A stretch of 64,000 bases of DNA from Diphasiastrum complanatum (GCA_029204225.1 MU831871.1:35543-99542); one strand, 5' to 3'. Shown: positions 1-12,805, counted from the first letter of the stretch. Numbers and translations are program-made. Notes: a model not told the origin generated them from the sequence alone.

Positions 1-2
1 TT

Positions 3-3000
3 CTAGAAGTCATCAAAATCCCACTCGTCAAGATCTTCATCATTGTCCTCATCAGTGTAAACTAGCATTGCTTGTGTAGGGACAAATGATGATTCTACAT
101 CACATACTTTTTGAATAAGTGAAAATACAACATAGTTTGTTCTCATAATCAACAACAAAAAGAAAGGACAAACAAAACAAACCATATCGCTTCAAGGCTA
201 GATCCAATGTTGCCTGATCCGAACCCATTGCAATGCAATGTCGTCCTGTGCGTCTACAAGCATACAATGTTCTGCCTCTGCCCATAAATGGGTCAACAAC
301 CACACCTAAATGCTTGCAACACATCTCTACAATGAAATGCAAGAAATGAGGACTCTTCTCCATCCCTCCTCGTGCCGGCAAAGTCTCTTTGTCACAGGGT
401 AATAATGTATCTAGTGGTCATTCATACTCCCAAACAAGGAAGGGTCAACCAAATCACAATCACCCATGGGCAATTGTGGTGAAGCATCTAGGCGACATAA
501 AATATAAACACCTAGCATATTCGCCTGGACAACACATTGGTGAATTTATCAATCATTGATACAAGTATGATAACACATTAGAAAATTGATATAATAGTGA
601 GGGAAAAAATGCGTACCTGAATACCCTTTACACTCACTCCAAATTTATCAACGCCTCGTAGAATAGCTTCACGCATCACTCTCAGGCCACTTTTTTTGGC
701 AACTCTAACAAGCAATGGTATTTCTGGCACACCAATAATTGAAACGACCAATCCATCATCATCAAGTATTGCAGATGTAAATTGCATAGTACTCTCAAAT
801 CAATGATCATCCAATTTGTTCCATATAGGGACATGGCCAGTTAATCCATCTGGAATAATATTTGTGGGAAAATCGAGCAACACGAGGTCGGCACTATAAG
901 AAACAGATTTTCCTCTCCTAGTCCTAGACCCCGTGCAAACTGATCATAAATGTGAGAGTATGGAAAGCATCTCGACTGTCGTCGTTTTCGATGCGGCACA
1001 CTTGGCAATATTTAATATATCTCCGCACACGGTAAAAATCTACATAATTTGAGAACAAGATGAATATCAGAATTTGAAAAACACATGACAAAATATGTGT
1101 TTTTTAATGCTAGCATGTTAATGTCCAAATAACATTTACTGTACCTTGCTGTTGGACTTGGATGAATCGAACAATGGCTTCATGAATTCAAAAGACTCGC
1201 GGTCACTTTGCACTATGGGCCATTGCATGAATGGTGACAATCACAGGTGTAATTGCTTGTTCCTTTCCTTTGGGACTTACCTTTGCTAGACGTTGTCGTG
1301 GCACTCTATCTTCAGTTTGTTGGTCCTCATCCTTCCTGTACTGCAACTTAAAATCCATAAAGTACTTATTGAAAGATTCTGCATTGTCCAATGACATAGG
1401 TCCCATAAATGAAAGTCAACTTCTCTCATCAACACCAAAACATTAAATTGTTATTTAATACCAAATATTGTGAAACAAGATATGCGATAGAAAAATCGCT
1501 AGAAAATATGCACAGATCTACAAAACACTTACGCAAAGCCATACACTCTGCTAACACTTTGCTTGCTATTTCAAACAAGTACTCCAGCCAAGTTTCTTTG
1601 GCAATCCACAATCTAAAATCTTTATTATTTTTTGGGATACCAAATTGGCCACTCATAGGACCAACACACCATTTAAGCCACTTGCATTTTGTCTCATTTG
1701 GAACTGAAGAACAACACAAGTGATGCAACTTTTCTATACCAAGTGTGACCCCCATACTGGTGGTTTCTGTGCTGGTCACCAACTCAAACCATTCAATGCC
1801 CAAAGCAGGGTTCACTATGCCCAGCATTTTTGCCATCTTGTTTGTCCATCTGTAGTGAACAATAGATTCGGCTTCTTTTATGGTCTTGTGTGCTTTGTCC
1901 ATGCCAACATTGAACTTGGCTCTAACCTCATCCATCTCTTGTGCAATGTCATGCTACACATTCATCATGCACTCAACTCAGAACTGCACGCAATAAATAT
2001 CTTGGCCAAAAAACATTTTCTCAACAATAGAAAAATGCAACATGCTCAATAATGCATACCTCATATAGCACTCTAGCGAGCATATAACGTGTAAGAGGAT
2101 ACCACATGATGTTTCCACGTTTCAATTCTATTGCTCATATCTTTTCCACCTCAGCTAGTTCAACGTCCATAAATTTTGTCTTGAAATAATCAAATGAACA
2201 CTCACACAATCGTCGAACACTATACAACTGATCGCCCAACTCAGTTTTTACAATTCCAATCTCATTTAGCCTGATTCAGATTGACAATCAATCAACAAAT
2301 AAATTATCCAAGCAATTACTACCAACCAAATTTAAGGAAATACTAAAGCTACTAGACAAACCTGTTGATTCGGTTCATGGAAGATAGTAGTGCCATTCCA
2401 CTCTGGACATCAGGCTTGATGAAGCTGGCTCGGACCAGCACATGCCTACTTATGTCACACGACAAATCCTCATGTATTGCCTCCATCCAACCAACGACCC
2501 AATGATTTCTGTCCCAACAAATGAACATGCGACCCTGCATGTCGCTCCAACATGTGTCATGAGAGATTGCTTCATCAAACTCAGAACTTAATTGTTCCCA
2601 AATTCGATCCCAAAGGGCTTTTACATGGTCTTTTACAAGCACACTTTGCCCAGTGGGTGTTGCCATAGACAAAACAAAATCACCCTTCTCCATTAAGTAC
2701 CCATCTTCTTTGAACAAGCGTTTCATATGCAACCTTTGTTTTCCAATAGTTCGAATTGCTCGATGGGACAAAATTTGACACAATGGAATTAATGGTGGTG
2801 GAGTGTCTCTATTCACCCTCAGTAGAGCCATTGTGTTTGAAAGCATATCTAGATGGAATGTCAAGGGAACTATACCAATCTCATCTACTGGCATTGACTT
2901 CTTTCTCCCTCTCTTATCTCCCAATGCAACAACTTCTCCACTTGCATGGGCATCATCAATATCCGTAGCTATTACTCCAGTGTCCACAAATGACTGGGTT

Positions 3001-3277
3001 GTCTGCATAAACTCAATCAATTCCATATTCTGAATATCTTCAATTGGGTCAGTGACACCTATGTCATGAATAACCTGAAAGCCAATAATTTATCATAAGC
3101 CAACTCACCAATATGATTTAGACCAAAATTATATCTCACAAATAAACAATATATACCAACCTCTTCAACCAATGCATCATCCGACAAGTGCATGCAAGAG
3201 CTTTCCGTATGTTCCATTTGACGAAGTGTTTTCGCTTGTGATCTTGTCAAAACCATGTTGTGCATTTTACTTGCCAT
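3..3277 (-). pseudogene. Decayed multi-exon gene with a C-terminal DNA N4/N6-methyltransferase-like domain
   Basis: Eight exons can be traced with GT-AG borders: 3277-3161, 3074-2362, 2270-2060, 1953-1533, about 1426-1145, 1039-617, 524-183 and 106-3. Phase is kept at the junctions I could test (3161/3074, 2362/2270, 617/524, 183/106). Exon six has ADLVLLDFPTN in the place of the catalytic motif IV (D/S/N-P-P-Y) of beta-class amino-methyltransferases. Exon seven has VVDPFMGRGRT, matching the SAM-binding FxGxG motif, which follows motif IV in this class. The last exon is an acidic tail ending DEWDFDDF. In-frame TGA codons lie at 2135-2137, 944-946 and 800-802, and frameshifts near 1215 and 405, so it is not functional as read. 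A possible extra first exon (3420-3370), beginning at a plant-like AAACCCTAATG, does not join in phase. The N-terminal exons (nearest residues WxGWMEAIHED, GPMSGQFGIP) match nothing I recognise. The methyltransferase link rests on two motifs and the phenylalanine in motif IV is atypical. Confidence 0.6.
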
Positions 3278-3420
3278 TGCTTGTATTAGCAAGATTGTAC
3301 AACACAATAACAATATAAAACATCACCCATTTAAAACAATTCAAAGTACCCACATTGGCACCCACTTACCGATTCTTTTTCAAGCAAGACTATAGGATGT
3401 CTCCAATTCCTAGACCACAT

Positions 3421-4619
3421 TAGGGTTTTGCCTGTTAGCAAAAAAACATAAAAAAATTAGACCAAAATAACAACTGAAATACATAGCTCAAAACTTTTTT
3501 AGTATTATTACATGACCAAAAGTTTGTCATAATCAAAACCAGGTCCAGAGAAGTTTGTCAAAACCATAATCAGGTCTAGAGAAGCAAGGAAAATGATAAC
3601 ATTATAGCAGGGTCCAGAGCCTTCTTTAAAGAGAAGGATTGTGGCTTTTGCAATCACTAATTGTCCTAGGGGGCTTCTTTCTATTTAATTTAATCCTTCT
3701 TGGAGTTGGAATTAATCCTTCTTTCTAACCCAGTGCTCAAGAAAATAGACAGAGTATAAAAACAGGATTTGCATAACTTCTAAAAAATAAGATTCTATTG
3801 TAAATAATCTATTCAGCTTTTGAATATATGTTCCTAATAACTGAAAAGGTTTAAGCTATGTGGGTTTTGTGGTTTAAATTTTTAGGGCAGATCGATCATA
3901 AGTTTTTCGAGGCAAATCTATTTTTGACAATCTCGTGCCAACCTTGGCATTCATAATATGTTTACATATGAATATGACATTTGACAACTGTTCACTATCT
4001 CACTACTCATATGAACGACATTTGAGCTGTAGTCAGACAAATTTTTTTTGCCTAACTGCAGCTCGTCTGGTTGTAGCAAATGACAATTAGTTAGTCTTTG
4101 CTTGAAAAAGAAGTGAGGGAAGCTGGAGTTTCCATACCATATAGCAGTTAAAGAAAAATTACTATCTACGTTTCTGCAACGAAGTATTACAGCGCACCAA
4201 AACTCCCAGGTTCAAAATGGAGTGTCTGACAGAGAAACCAAAGATAACTGACAGAGGTTAGGTAACAGACACATTGCCACATTTCCACTGCACTTTCTTA
4301 TGGGTGAGAAAAAGAGGAATTTGTAGTCCCTTCTTATTTAGATGTCAGATCTAGAAATAGAAAATGAAATCTCACTAACCTCCGATTGCTCTACAGCCAG
4401 CCAGGTAAGAAGAAATTGCCTGACTGCAGCTCGCAAGTAGTTCAAATTGCTCTGTGCCAGACAAGTAGTTAGCTCGAGAAGAACTTTTGCCAGGCTTAAT
4501 TAAATCAACAGCACTAGGTTTTCTAGGCTTAAATTAGCACCTCAAACTTTGCTATCGCATTCCATAAACAACAAATAAGCTACTCAATTCTGACACATAT
4601 TCCAATCAAACACAAGTTT
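3421..4619. other. AT-rich stretch without a recognisable gene
   Basis: I see no coding region, RNA gene or clear terminal repeat here. It may include decayed flanks, or the 3' LTR, of the gypsy element to its right, but no copy of such an LTR is present to test this. Confidence 0.4.
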
Positions 4620-4639
4620 CCAATCATATCAGCTAGATT

Positions 4640-5346
4640 CGACAGTTTTGGTGAGAATGCCACATAGGATTTTATTGGTGGATTCCGCCTAGCCATTGCA
4701 TCGTGGATAGTATGGAGAACTTTTGCAATGTACCACAAAATTTTTTGAATGGAGATCTGCTATGACAGAGTTAAGGAAATGTGTACCCCTATCACTGATA
4801 AGTTATAGAAGACATTCAAAACGAACTATAACCTGTTCATAGAAAAATTTTGCGGTAGAACAAGCGTCAACATTGCGAACTACTCTTGCTTCAACCTATT
4901 TGGTGCAATAGTCTGTAGCTACTATGATGTAACGAGATTGTGTCTGTCGAGCAGCGAGACTAAGGGGTCCTACATAATCAATTCCTCATTTTTGGAAAGT
5001 TTGATCAGTGGTTACAGGGTGTAAAAACATTTAGTCGGTCTTTTGAAAGCGTTTTGTACGTTGGCAGACATCAGAGGCCTTAGTGTAATTGTACGTATCC
5101 TTGAAGAGTGTCACGCCACCAAAACCCAGCCAAGAGGATTTTCTTAGTAGTCATTTCAGAAGAGAAATGGCCTGCACCAATACCTTCATGAGTGAGGAAA
5201 ATTACAGAGGGTACTTCACCTTTAGTAAGACATCGTCGGATGATTCCATGTAACCCTTGCTTGTAGAGTTGTCTTGCAATTAATGTATAAGGTTTGGTTT
5301 TGAGGACCAATGCACATTGTTCAGGTTTAGACAAGGAAGGATCCAT
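4640..5346 (-). pseudogene. Gypsy integrase remnant
   Basis: Integrase inserts retroviral-like cDNA into the host genome. The zinc-binding segment is seen as HEGIGAGHFSSE, FWW, and then, in a shifted frame, DVCQRTKRF. Together these give an HHCC-type arrangement in which the first cysteine has become serine (SDVC). The catalytic core follows as DYVGPL, RYIIVATDYCTK, ISDRGTHFLN and a decayed NGQAEST-like segment near 4690, the usual D,D-35-E landmarks. At least four in-frame stops and a frameshift interrupt it. It lies immediately 3' of the RNase H remnant, as in Ty3/gypsy pol. Confidence 0.75.
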
Positions 5347-5642
5347 CTGCCCTGAAGTTAAATATTCTGTGATTTTCTTAGCCCATACGAGTGTAGAGTC
5401 AACTTAGAAAATGATGGCATCTGGTAAATAATCATTGACGCCTTGATCAGGGGTGGGAAGGTTAGGGATTTGTGACAGATGATCTGCTAGAAAATGTTGA
5501 ACTCCTTTCTAAACTCAAATTCTCGTAGTATTAGGATCCATCTAGTAATATGGCCTGTGGTGCAAGTCTTGTTGATGAGATACAACAGTGCTTGATGAGT
5601 GAAGAATGCAAAAACTTTTTCCATAAGATAATGGCAAAACTT

Positions 5643-6480
5643 CTAAACCGCATATACCATTGCCAAGGCTTCACGTTCGGTAGTGGTATAATTGACTTCA
5701 GCAGGTATCAATTGTCTACTAAGAAAACAGATTGGGTAATCCTTTTTGAATTCTCCCAATTGGGTGATCACTGCTCTAATGGCATACTTGGATGCATTGG
5801 TATGCACATGTAATTCTTTAGAATAATCAAGAGCCCGAAGGATAGGTGCTTTGGTAAGGGCTTCTTTGAGTTGATTAAATGCGACGCGTTGTTCATCCGT
5901 CCATTTGGGAACTACAACTACTTTGTAAATTAAGCGTGCTTCATTAGCAAAATCGAAAATAAAGCACCGATAGTAGTTGGCGTGGCCAAGGAAAGAGTAA
6001 ACTTTGCATATTGTACGCGGTGTCGATAGATTTTGAATGATAAGGATTTTTTCGGGGTCAGTGACAATGCCATTTTGGAAAATAAAATGTCCTAACACAA
6101 TACCATGTGTTACCCAAATCTGGCATTTTTCAGGATTAAGGGAGATGTCGAAACGTTGACATTGGATAAAAAAATTTGAGCACAGATAGATGGCATGTTT
6201 CTTCTAAATGTGCACCTAAATCGTCCAAGTAAACCTCTAGGATATCGCCCATCTGCTGAGAAAAGACAGCTTGCATAACACGTTGGAAGGTGCTAGGGGC
6301 ATTGCAGAGACCAAAAGGCATGACTTTCCAGTGGGAGGTTCCCCATTCTGTGGCAAAAACAGTTTTATCTTGATCTTCTTCAGCAATTTGGATCATATTG
6401 TATCCGCTAAAGCCATCTAAGGAGGAGTAAGCCTCATCATTTGCTAAATTTTCTAAGATGAATTCAATGATCACGTTCAA
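5643..6480 (-). pseudogene. Gypsy reverse transcriptase and RNase H remnant
   Basis: The RT half (6480-6136) contains SSLDGFSGYNMI, FGLCNAPSTFQRVM and the catalytic box VYLDD, the Y-x-D-D motif that binds metal for DNA synthesis. The second half (6098-5643) shows the RT connection (LGHANYYRCFI for the usual FLGxxxYYRRFI) and RNase H residues ALDYSKELHVHTNASKYAI, ending in TTTEREALAMVYAV. The usual catalytic Asp in the first RNase H motif (TDAS) is Asn here. The halves are separated by a frameshift and a stop near 6100-6190. The order and motifs are those of Ty3/gypsy Pol. Confidence 0.85.
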
Positions 6481-6631
6481 AGGGTGATGGTTCGCGCAGG
6501 GCCTTCATAGGGTGAATTACCATTTGGCTCACGTTGAGCTTGGGGTAATTGGATTGTGACATCCTCGATTATATAGTCCTGAAAGTATGCAGGGACATCA
6601 TGGGTTGGAGATTCAAGGGGGGCCTTGTCTT

Positions 6632-7360
6632 TCACCTGCCGGGAGGTGATCGGGAACGTTTGGGGGTTGGTGTAGGAATAGAGGCAATCTCAGGAACTTC
6701 CCTAACAGTTGTGAGGTTGCCAGGTGGTTGAATTTGAAGTGGTTTTTTCATCTCCTCTTTCATAGCATGGCCACGTGGTTGAGGCTTTGGCTGTGGGGAG
6801 GTGTGTGGATGAGGAACGGGTGGTATGTCATGGAGAACCTCGTCATCAATTTGAAAGATGGTCTCCTCCTCGCATAGATCCCATGGATAGTTTGGGCATT
6901 TGGCACAGTAAAATTTTGTATCAGACTTTTTAATTGTAACCTTGGCAACTGGTTCCACCTTAGAAGAATGTTGCAGATAGGCCCTAAGTGGAAGTGCCTC
7001 CATGTAATTGAGGATCTGAATATCAGAAATGTCCAAATCTTCTGGGAAATTCCGAATTCGTAAGACATTCTCATCATCGACAAATAAATCTTCTGATTCA
7101 TTAGTAGGTAGCCATGCAACATTTAGTAACTCATCATTGTGTGGAAGGATATCAATAAAATTGATATGGATGATAGGTGTATCAAGATCAGGTAATTGGT
7201 CATGATTGATCGGGAATGGAGAGGTACAATTATCCTCATGCTGAGCACAATAACCGACATTCACACAATCAATGGTAGCTAGACTGTGACTCCAGTTTAT
7301 GATATCAGTGGTTTTAACATAACGACCTTTTTCGTGGCTGGATTGGTATGGTTCAAACAC
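6632..7360 (-). pseudogene. Gypsy linker between protease and reverse transcriptase
   Basis: An open 242-codon stretch lies upstream of the RT remnant. It has KTTDIINWSHSLATIDC near its start, an acidic middle, a cysteine pair (CAKCPNYPW), and a Pro/His/Gln-rich end before the RT. The same order and similar residues occur at 50522-50088 in the second element of this lineage. No catalytic motif is visible. It is the Pol spacer that separates protease from RT in this lineage, and it is a fragment, not a complete protein. Confidence 0.65.
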
Positions 7361-7409
7361 TGAGTTGGTGGTCGAGGACCCTTCGTCATGGATGCGTGGT
7401 GACAGAACT

Positions 7410-7902
7410 TGTCATGCCCATGACTGGTCTCGGGTAGCGTATCCACGCTAGGGACCGATAGACCGACAACCCGTAAGTTAATTGTGACTATAAGATATTT
7501 GGAGCCCTTATGTGTACATGGTCATAATTAATGGTTGTAGGCCTAAACACTTGATGGTGGATTTGTATGGGTTTATCAGTGAGTCATTGGAGAACTGGAT
7601 GATGTGGCCCAGATAGGCTGCAGAGGTGTCCAGTGAGGTGTCACAGTGCACTACTAGTGGTGCATGGGCCTTGGAGGGTATAAGTATACCTACTGGGCTC
7701 TCACTAGTGTATGATTGATAGCATGACCGGTGGTAGGATGCTGTTGGTGTGATGCCTCATTCCTCTTTGAGATTGATCCATAGCTTGGGGGCTAGATCCG
7801 TTCAATCTAGGTTTGGTTGGGTTGGTTTGTCCACCATCAGGTCCCTTGTGTTGCTACTGATTGGCATGCTTAGAATAGGATCCTTGGATTTAGGACATTA
7901 TA
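7410..7902 (+). repeat. 5' LTR of the plus-strand gypsy element
   Basis: It begins TGTCATGCCCATGACTGG and ends GGACATTATA, and is about 493 bp. It aligns end to end with 18259-18750 with scattered substitutions and a few short indels. The 3' terminus is TA where CA is usual, but the border is fixed by the flanking GAACT duplication and by the PBS starting directly after it. The start resembles the start of the minus-strand LTR ending at 47673. Confidence 0.9.
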
Positions 7903-7916
7903 TTGGTATCAGAGCC
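7903..7916 (+). promoter_or_regulatory. Primer binding site, initiator tRNA-Met type
   Basis: TTGGTATCAGAGCC directly abuts the 5' LTR. The TGGTATCAGAGC core is complementary to the 3' end of plant initiator tRNA-Met and is the minus-strand priming site. Confidence 0.9.
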
Positions 7917-8676
7917 AATTCTAAGCTTGTTTTTCCATTGATTTGTGTTCATGAAGAAATTTCGAATTGTGAGAATTTTCCGTTGTGTGATATAGAATCT
8001 TGACACTATTTCAAGAATTCAGTGGAGTTTGCAACGATGTGGTGAAAGTGCGGATTATGCTTCCCGTAGATTTCCTTGTTTGAAGTGTAATCGGTTGTGT
8101 GGTAAGTGAACTAACAGGTATACAATCAGTTCGATGTTTAGACACTTGATATTGGTTTTCAGGAAGTAAATTTCTGATTTTCAATTCATTTGTGTAGTCG
8201 TTCACTTCATTAGGGACACTTTTCCGTTAGCAACAGGACCAATAAGGGTAAATGATGGTTTTTTTGGCTTTTTGTTCTTTACATAGTAATTTAAGTGGTT
8301 TTGTTGGCTGTCTTTTGCTTTTTATTGAGCCAGTTTTGGCGTGAATCAGAGAAAAAGCAGGAAAAGAAGCACAAAAAAGACTAATCCCTGGTTGAGAGTG
8401 TTGGTGGTTTTTACAGGATTTGCAAGGCAATTCTTTCTGATTTACAAGTTTATGCTGGAGTCTTCTTCAAATTATTAGTGTTTTGCAGGGTGGAGTAATT
8501 TAGTAAAGCCATCTTTGTGATGGTATGAACTATTGTAAAGCCCATCCTATGGTTAAGAAGGGGTAGCCTGCAAATCGGTGTTTTGAAAAAATTTGGGCAG
8601 CATGTACCCTGTTTTCCAGCTATGATAGAGCCTGTGAATATGTAATCTGTAAAAATGACTTGCTTATGCATTTGTA

Positions 8677-8878
8677 AAATACGAGATGCACTTGAGATCC
8701 ATCCGGGAGTTCCGATTGGTAAGCTAAGGATTTGATCTTTTTCAAGATCTAATATGGTCCTCTACATCTAGGGGAGGATTTGTAGTGCTAGTCTGTTTTC
8801 ATTACACTTGAATCCATCGAGATTCTCAAAGAAATACCCAACCCCCCATTTGGAAGTCTCTCGGTGATATTTTCAGAT
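8677..8878 (+). repeat. Left arm of a 201-bp inverted repeat
   Basis: This segment matches the reverse complement of 17778-17978 at about nine bases in ten over its full length. Shared stretches include ATCCATCCGGGAGTTCCGAT and the Leu-type run around AAATACCCAACC. The right arm lies directly before the element's own Pol C-terminus, so the left arm is either a copy of that 3' region inserted backwards or one end of an inversion. Confidence 0.85.
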
Positions 8879-11800
8879 TTGTAAAAAGTCGGTCCCCATC
8901 CTGGGTGTACTAGACATTCTCATGTGCAATTCGTAGCATTTCCGCCACTTTCTGAAACTTGAACACCCGAGTCTCTACCACAATGGGTGATATAGGTTTA
9001 AAAACTATATGTAAGCACACACGAGCTATAACCGATAGCCAAATGCTTACTATAACTCAATCTCCATCAAAAATAACTTTTTCTCTGAGGAGATTGTTAA
9101 GAAAATATGAATATATATCTTAACTAATTTTCTAATCATGCAGATAATTTTTTTTTTAATCGATCAAGTATAACTAGAATCTGAACTATGATTCGTTAAT
9201 CATAATTTATCGGATTCTTGTCCTATACTCAATAAAAGGAGACAACTACCAATGAATAGAAGAACTTTAAGTTCAGAGTCATCTCTAGTTTAGCAAATAC
9301 GGCCACCAAAAGCGACCAATGAACTTCGAATTGCGAATGTGAGAGAGAGCACTTTGGTAATCCGTAAAGCCAAAACCGATACTCAAATAATTACTTGGTC
9401 TTCAGCCAAATAAACATAGTCGATTTGGTAATATGGCAAGTCATTACCAAAATTCTACTATCTTGTTTTATTCATCCGGGGTAATATACCAATCACAATC
9501 CTTTCTTATGAATTAGGTACATCCTAGAATCTGAGTTGAGATTCAACAATCTCAACTCTCCAGATTCCCAAAACCATACCATATCATAAGAGTACATCAT
9601 GAGAATACATTACAATTCTTAAAGGACACATGAGTTGTTCTTGAAAGTCCTTTCCATGTGGAAAGTTCCAGACTTTCACAATCTCGCACACGGTGCTAAT
9701 ATAAGGATTGTAATCTAAAAAATGCCCTTACTTTAGACATGGCATAAATTGTCATTCCAAAGTTAGGGTCTCAATCTAGAATACGTCTAGATTTTCCTCT
9801 TAAGTTCTAATCTAGAATAGCTTAAGATTTATCGGAACTTCATTATGTGAAGTTCTAACTTCTAACCAACAACTATCCAACTCTCCTAAGTCTTCCGGGA
9901 TAAAATTCCATTTTCTCCGAACGGGAAAAGATAAGTTCCAAAAGTCCTTATCCATTCTATGCACACCAATCAGTAAATGATTCCAAAATTATTCATAGAC
10001 ATTGTGACTTATAAGCAATACATCTAAACAGCAATATCCATAAGTAAGGTTATATCGTTGATTTTCAACAACTAACTCAGAAGTAATGCTTCTGACCCGG
10101 TTAGCTGTATCGGATTTAGAAAATATTTAAATGTCTAGGTGGGGTACCCAAAACACCACATTTAATCTGATTCTAAATTACTTCTAGGTCAATAAACAAT
10201 TCTCAATGAGAATTACTAACCCAGCAAAAATTGTCTTAAACACAATTCTCATCAATATGCCTATGTATCAACAACTAGTTTATGCAAGCAAACAACTTAG
10301 TTCATGGAATACTTTGTAGATCCACAGGATTAAAAGTTTGTACAAAAGGTTTAATGATCACAAAGATTCACTACATAGCATATCTCTACAGATCACTTCT
10401 GATCTGTACACAACACTTTCATAACCAAGAATCTTGTAACTTGGTTATCCTCTAAGAGAGAATATTTCTCAAAGAGTGCTATTTCACATCCAAAATCTCA
10501 ACCGAAGATTATCTTAAAAGAATATATTGTTAGCATGAATTTCTTCTCTTGCATCAACCCACGAATCTCAGTTTATACTAAGATCAAGTTGACTATCATC
10601 AGCAAGCAATATGTTTCAACAACCACCATCTTGCAATAGAATTACCAAGTTCTGACCCAAATCAATTGGACTTGTTATCAGCCACTTTTCTAATGCAAGA
10701 GTACTTTCTAAATTTCTCCCCTTTAAATTTTCAACCCAAATATCTACTATAATCCATAAAGAATTTCTGTGATATCTAAATATCCTATCATTTTTTATTC
10801 ATATAATAGGTCCATCATCGATATAACAGATTCCTCCTTGAATCTTAGACCGATGTTTCTCCTTGATAATTCTCTTTTCTTCCTACTTCTCCCCCTTTTT
10901 AATAGGAAACACCACGAGTTTCTAAGGGTTGCAGATCATTTGAGGTTTGCCCAAGAGAAGAGTCTAAGAAGAGATCCGAGAAAATCTTAAAAGCCAAAAG
11001 AATGTTGCATCATTGTAAACAAATACCAATGATGTCCCAACACGATGACTAAACCAAAGATCTTCTCGGTTACCAAGCTTGAGAACTGACCCGTAAATCA
11101 TAAAAGAATTTCTTGAAGATTCAAGTAGAGAAAATAAGTTTAGAAAACGGTTTCATTAACCATTTCTGTGACATCATCCATGGTCAACAGGTAATCAGTA
11201 TTACCTTCCAAGGAATCACAAATTTTTGGGTTAATAAATGTGTTAAGAAATTCTCCAATATAACATTTATTAAGAAATAGCTTGCCGGGATTCCGGTTTT
11301 GTAAATTTGAGATATCCAAAAAGGGGTCATGACCAATATCTCAAATTTCCTACAAGACACCCGTTTTATGACCGATAGTATTTGGCATCACTAAGATTTA
11401 TAGCCATACTATGGTCAAGTGATCCAGTTAGTTTTAGATCTTCATTTTGGAATCGCCTGCATCCCATACCACAGGTTCTTCCTCCACGAAGGTCCTCTAC
11501 TTCCTGATCAAAGTGTCAAAAAAATAGAACAATCATATGAAGTTTTTGGGATTTATAAAAAATTCCAACTTCACTCAAACAAAAAGTCTTTCGCCCCTTT
11601 TCACAATCTTTACGGTCACTGTCTAGTTCGTCAATTGTGAAAAAGCCTTACAGAATTCCTCTAGGAATTCAGCCCAATCACACTTCTATGGGTTGCTTCC
11701 TCCACCACGAGGAGGCCTTACCCAAAGCAAAAAATTGACGAAATTCACTTTTTTTTTTTTCTGGGACATTACGCCAGCTGGAATAGCTGAACTAACGAAT

Positions 11801-12370
11801 TATCCAGTCATCAACTTCCGGGGTTTTACTCATTGGTTGTAAGCCCAAGTTGAAAATGCAATGGCTATTTATAGATTGAATAGACTTTGCATTCGATTTT
11901 TTTTATTTATTGCCCAGATGAAATTCCAACACACCGTGGTTTAAAATTGAAAACATGTGTTTAATATATTCAGGAGGTCACCACTGTCGAGCGATCCCCG
12001 ACAAATGTTCAATTGCCTCCCCTCTTTAGAATTTTACTCTATCTGTTTTGCAAACGATAAACCAAAAAATTTGAAAAAATTTACGTTCGGTTAAATCATT
12101 ACGGGTTTAATTTTCCTGATAAAGCACTTGGCCAAAAAACATAATTTTAATGGACAATATGATGCGTATAAAATTTATACCAATGATTTTGCAAAACGGA
12201 TCCATGCAACAAATATATGGAAATTCCGAAACTATTTCACTTCGCTACACTAGCCATTACAATTCATCAAACACATTAACTGCATTTGCATTTCCGTAGT
12301 CCAAAAATGACTAAAATGCACATGAAAAACAAAAATCGGAACACATAAAAAACAAGCTGAACTAGCAAAT
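8879..12370. other. AT-rich interior DNA without recognisable genes
   Basis: About 3.5 kb inside the plus-strand element with only short ORFs in all frames and no retroelement motif that I can identify. Runs of A/T and stop codons are dense throughout. It could be a decayed non-coding insertion or a long degenerate leader. Confidence 0.4.
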
Positions 12371-12386
12371 CCCCCCCCCCCCCCCC
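12371..12386. repeat. Homopolymer C16
   Basis: Sixteen consecutive C residues lie just before the left direct repeat of the nested element. Runs this long are prone to length error in sequencing. Confidence 0.95.
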
Positions 12387-12421
12387 GACCATGCAACTCA
12401 TTCTACAATCAAAAGTAAACT

Positions 12422-12805
12422 TAAGCATGATCAAGGAGCTCAATGGATGCACCAAACTCGTGAAGGCTCTTCTCATTTCAACATGGAGTTGATACAATTC
12501 ACAAAAAGCACCTCTTCACAAAAAGGGAGTCTCTTAAATAAGCAAGAGAGCTCCTTAGATGGCATCCTAGTGGAATTTCTACATTTCACAAATTACAAGT
12601 GGAATAATGCTCTCCACTAGAGGTCACCATCAAAAGGTGGCTCACTCTACTTTCTTTAAGAGGGGTCTACTTGCATTTATTACATTTGTTTAGAAATACT
12701 AGTTCCTACATGGTCATTCCATCTTCCGGGATTCACCACGAGATTTACACAGTTCTTGCTTGCCATTCCTAACTAGCATTTCTTGGCTCTCATACTTGGC
12801 TCTCA
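12422..12805 (-). repeat. Left copy of a ~370-bp direct repeat, probable LTR of nested gypsy B
   Basis: It begins GCATGATCAAGGAGCTCAAT and matches 16719-17090 with few differences over about 350 bp. The similarity continues weakly through a GGCTCTCAGTCTTCA segment. The pair brackets a minus-strand gag (14830-13452), so the two copies are probably the 3' and 5' LTRs of that nested element. Full LTR borders and a target duplication could not be fixed. A block in it, CCTACATGGTCATTCCATCT, is distantly shared with 31690-31790. Confidence 0.65.

Larger units (their letters stand above)
4620..7370 (-). mobile_element. Decayed Ty3/gypsy retrotransposon, pol region (element A)
   Basis: Reading leftwards on the minus strand there is a proline-rich linker (7360-6632), reverse transcriptase (6480-6136), RNase H (6098-5643), then the integrase zinc-binding segment and core (5346-4640). 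This is the usual Ty3/gypsy order. The linker is closely similar to that of the gag-protease element at 49436-53086 (shared STDIINW-like segment, DIL/DPI spacing), so the two belong to one lineage. Gag and protease are not adjacent. The right edge lies near 7370, just before the GAACT target duplication of the plus-strand element at 7410. No LTR was identified. Confidence 0.8.
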
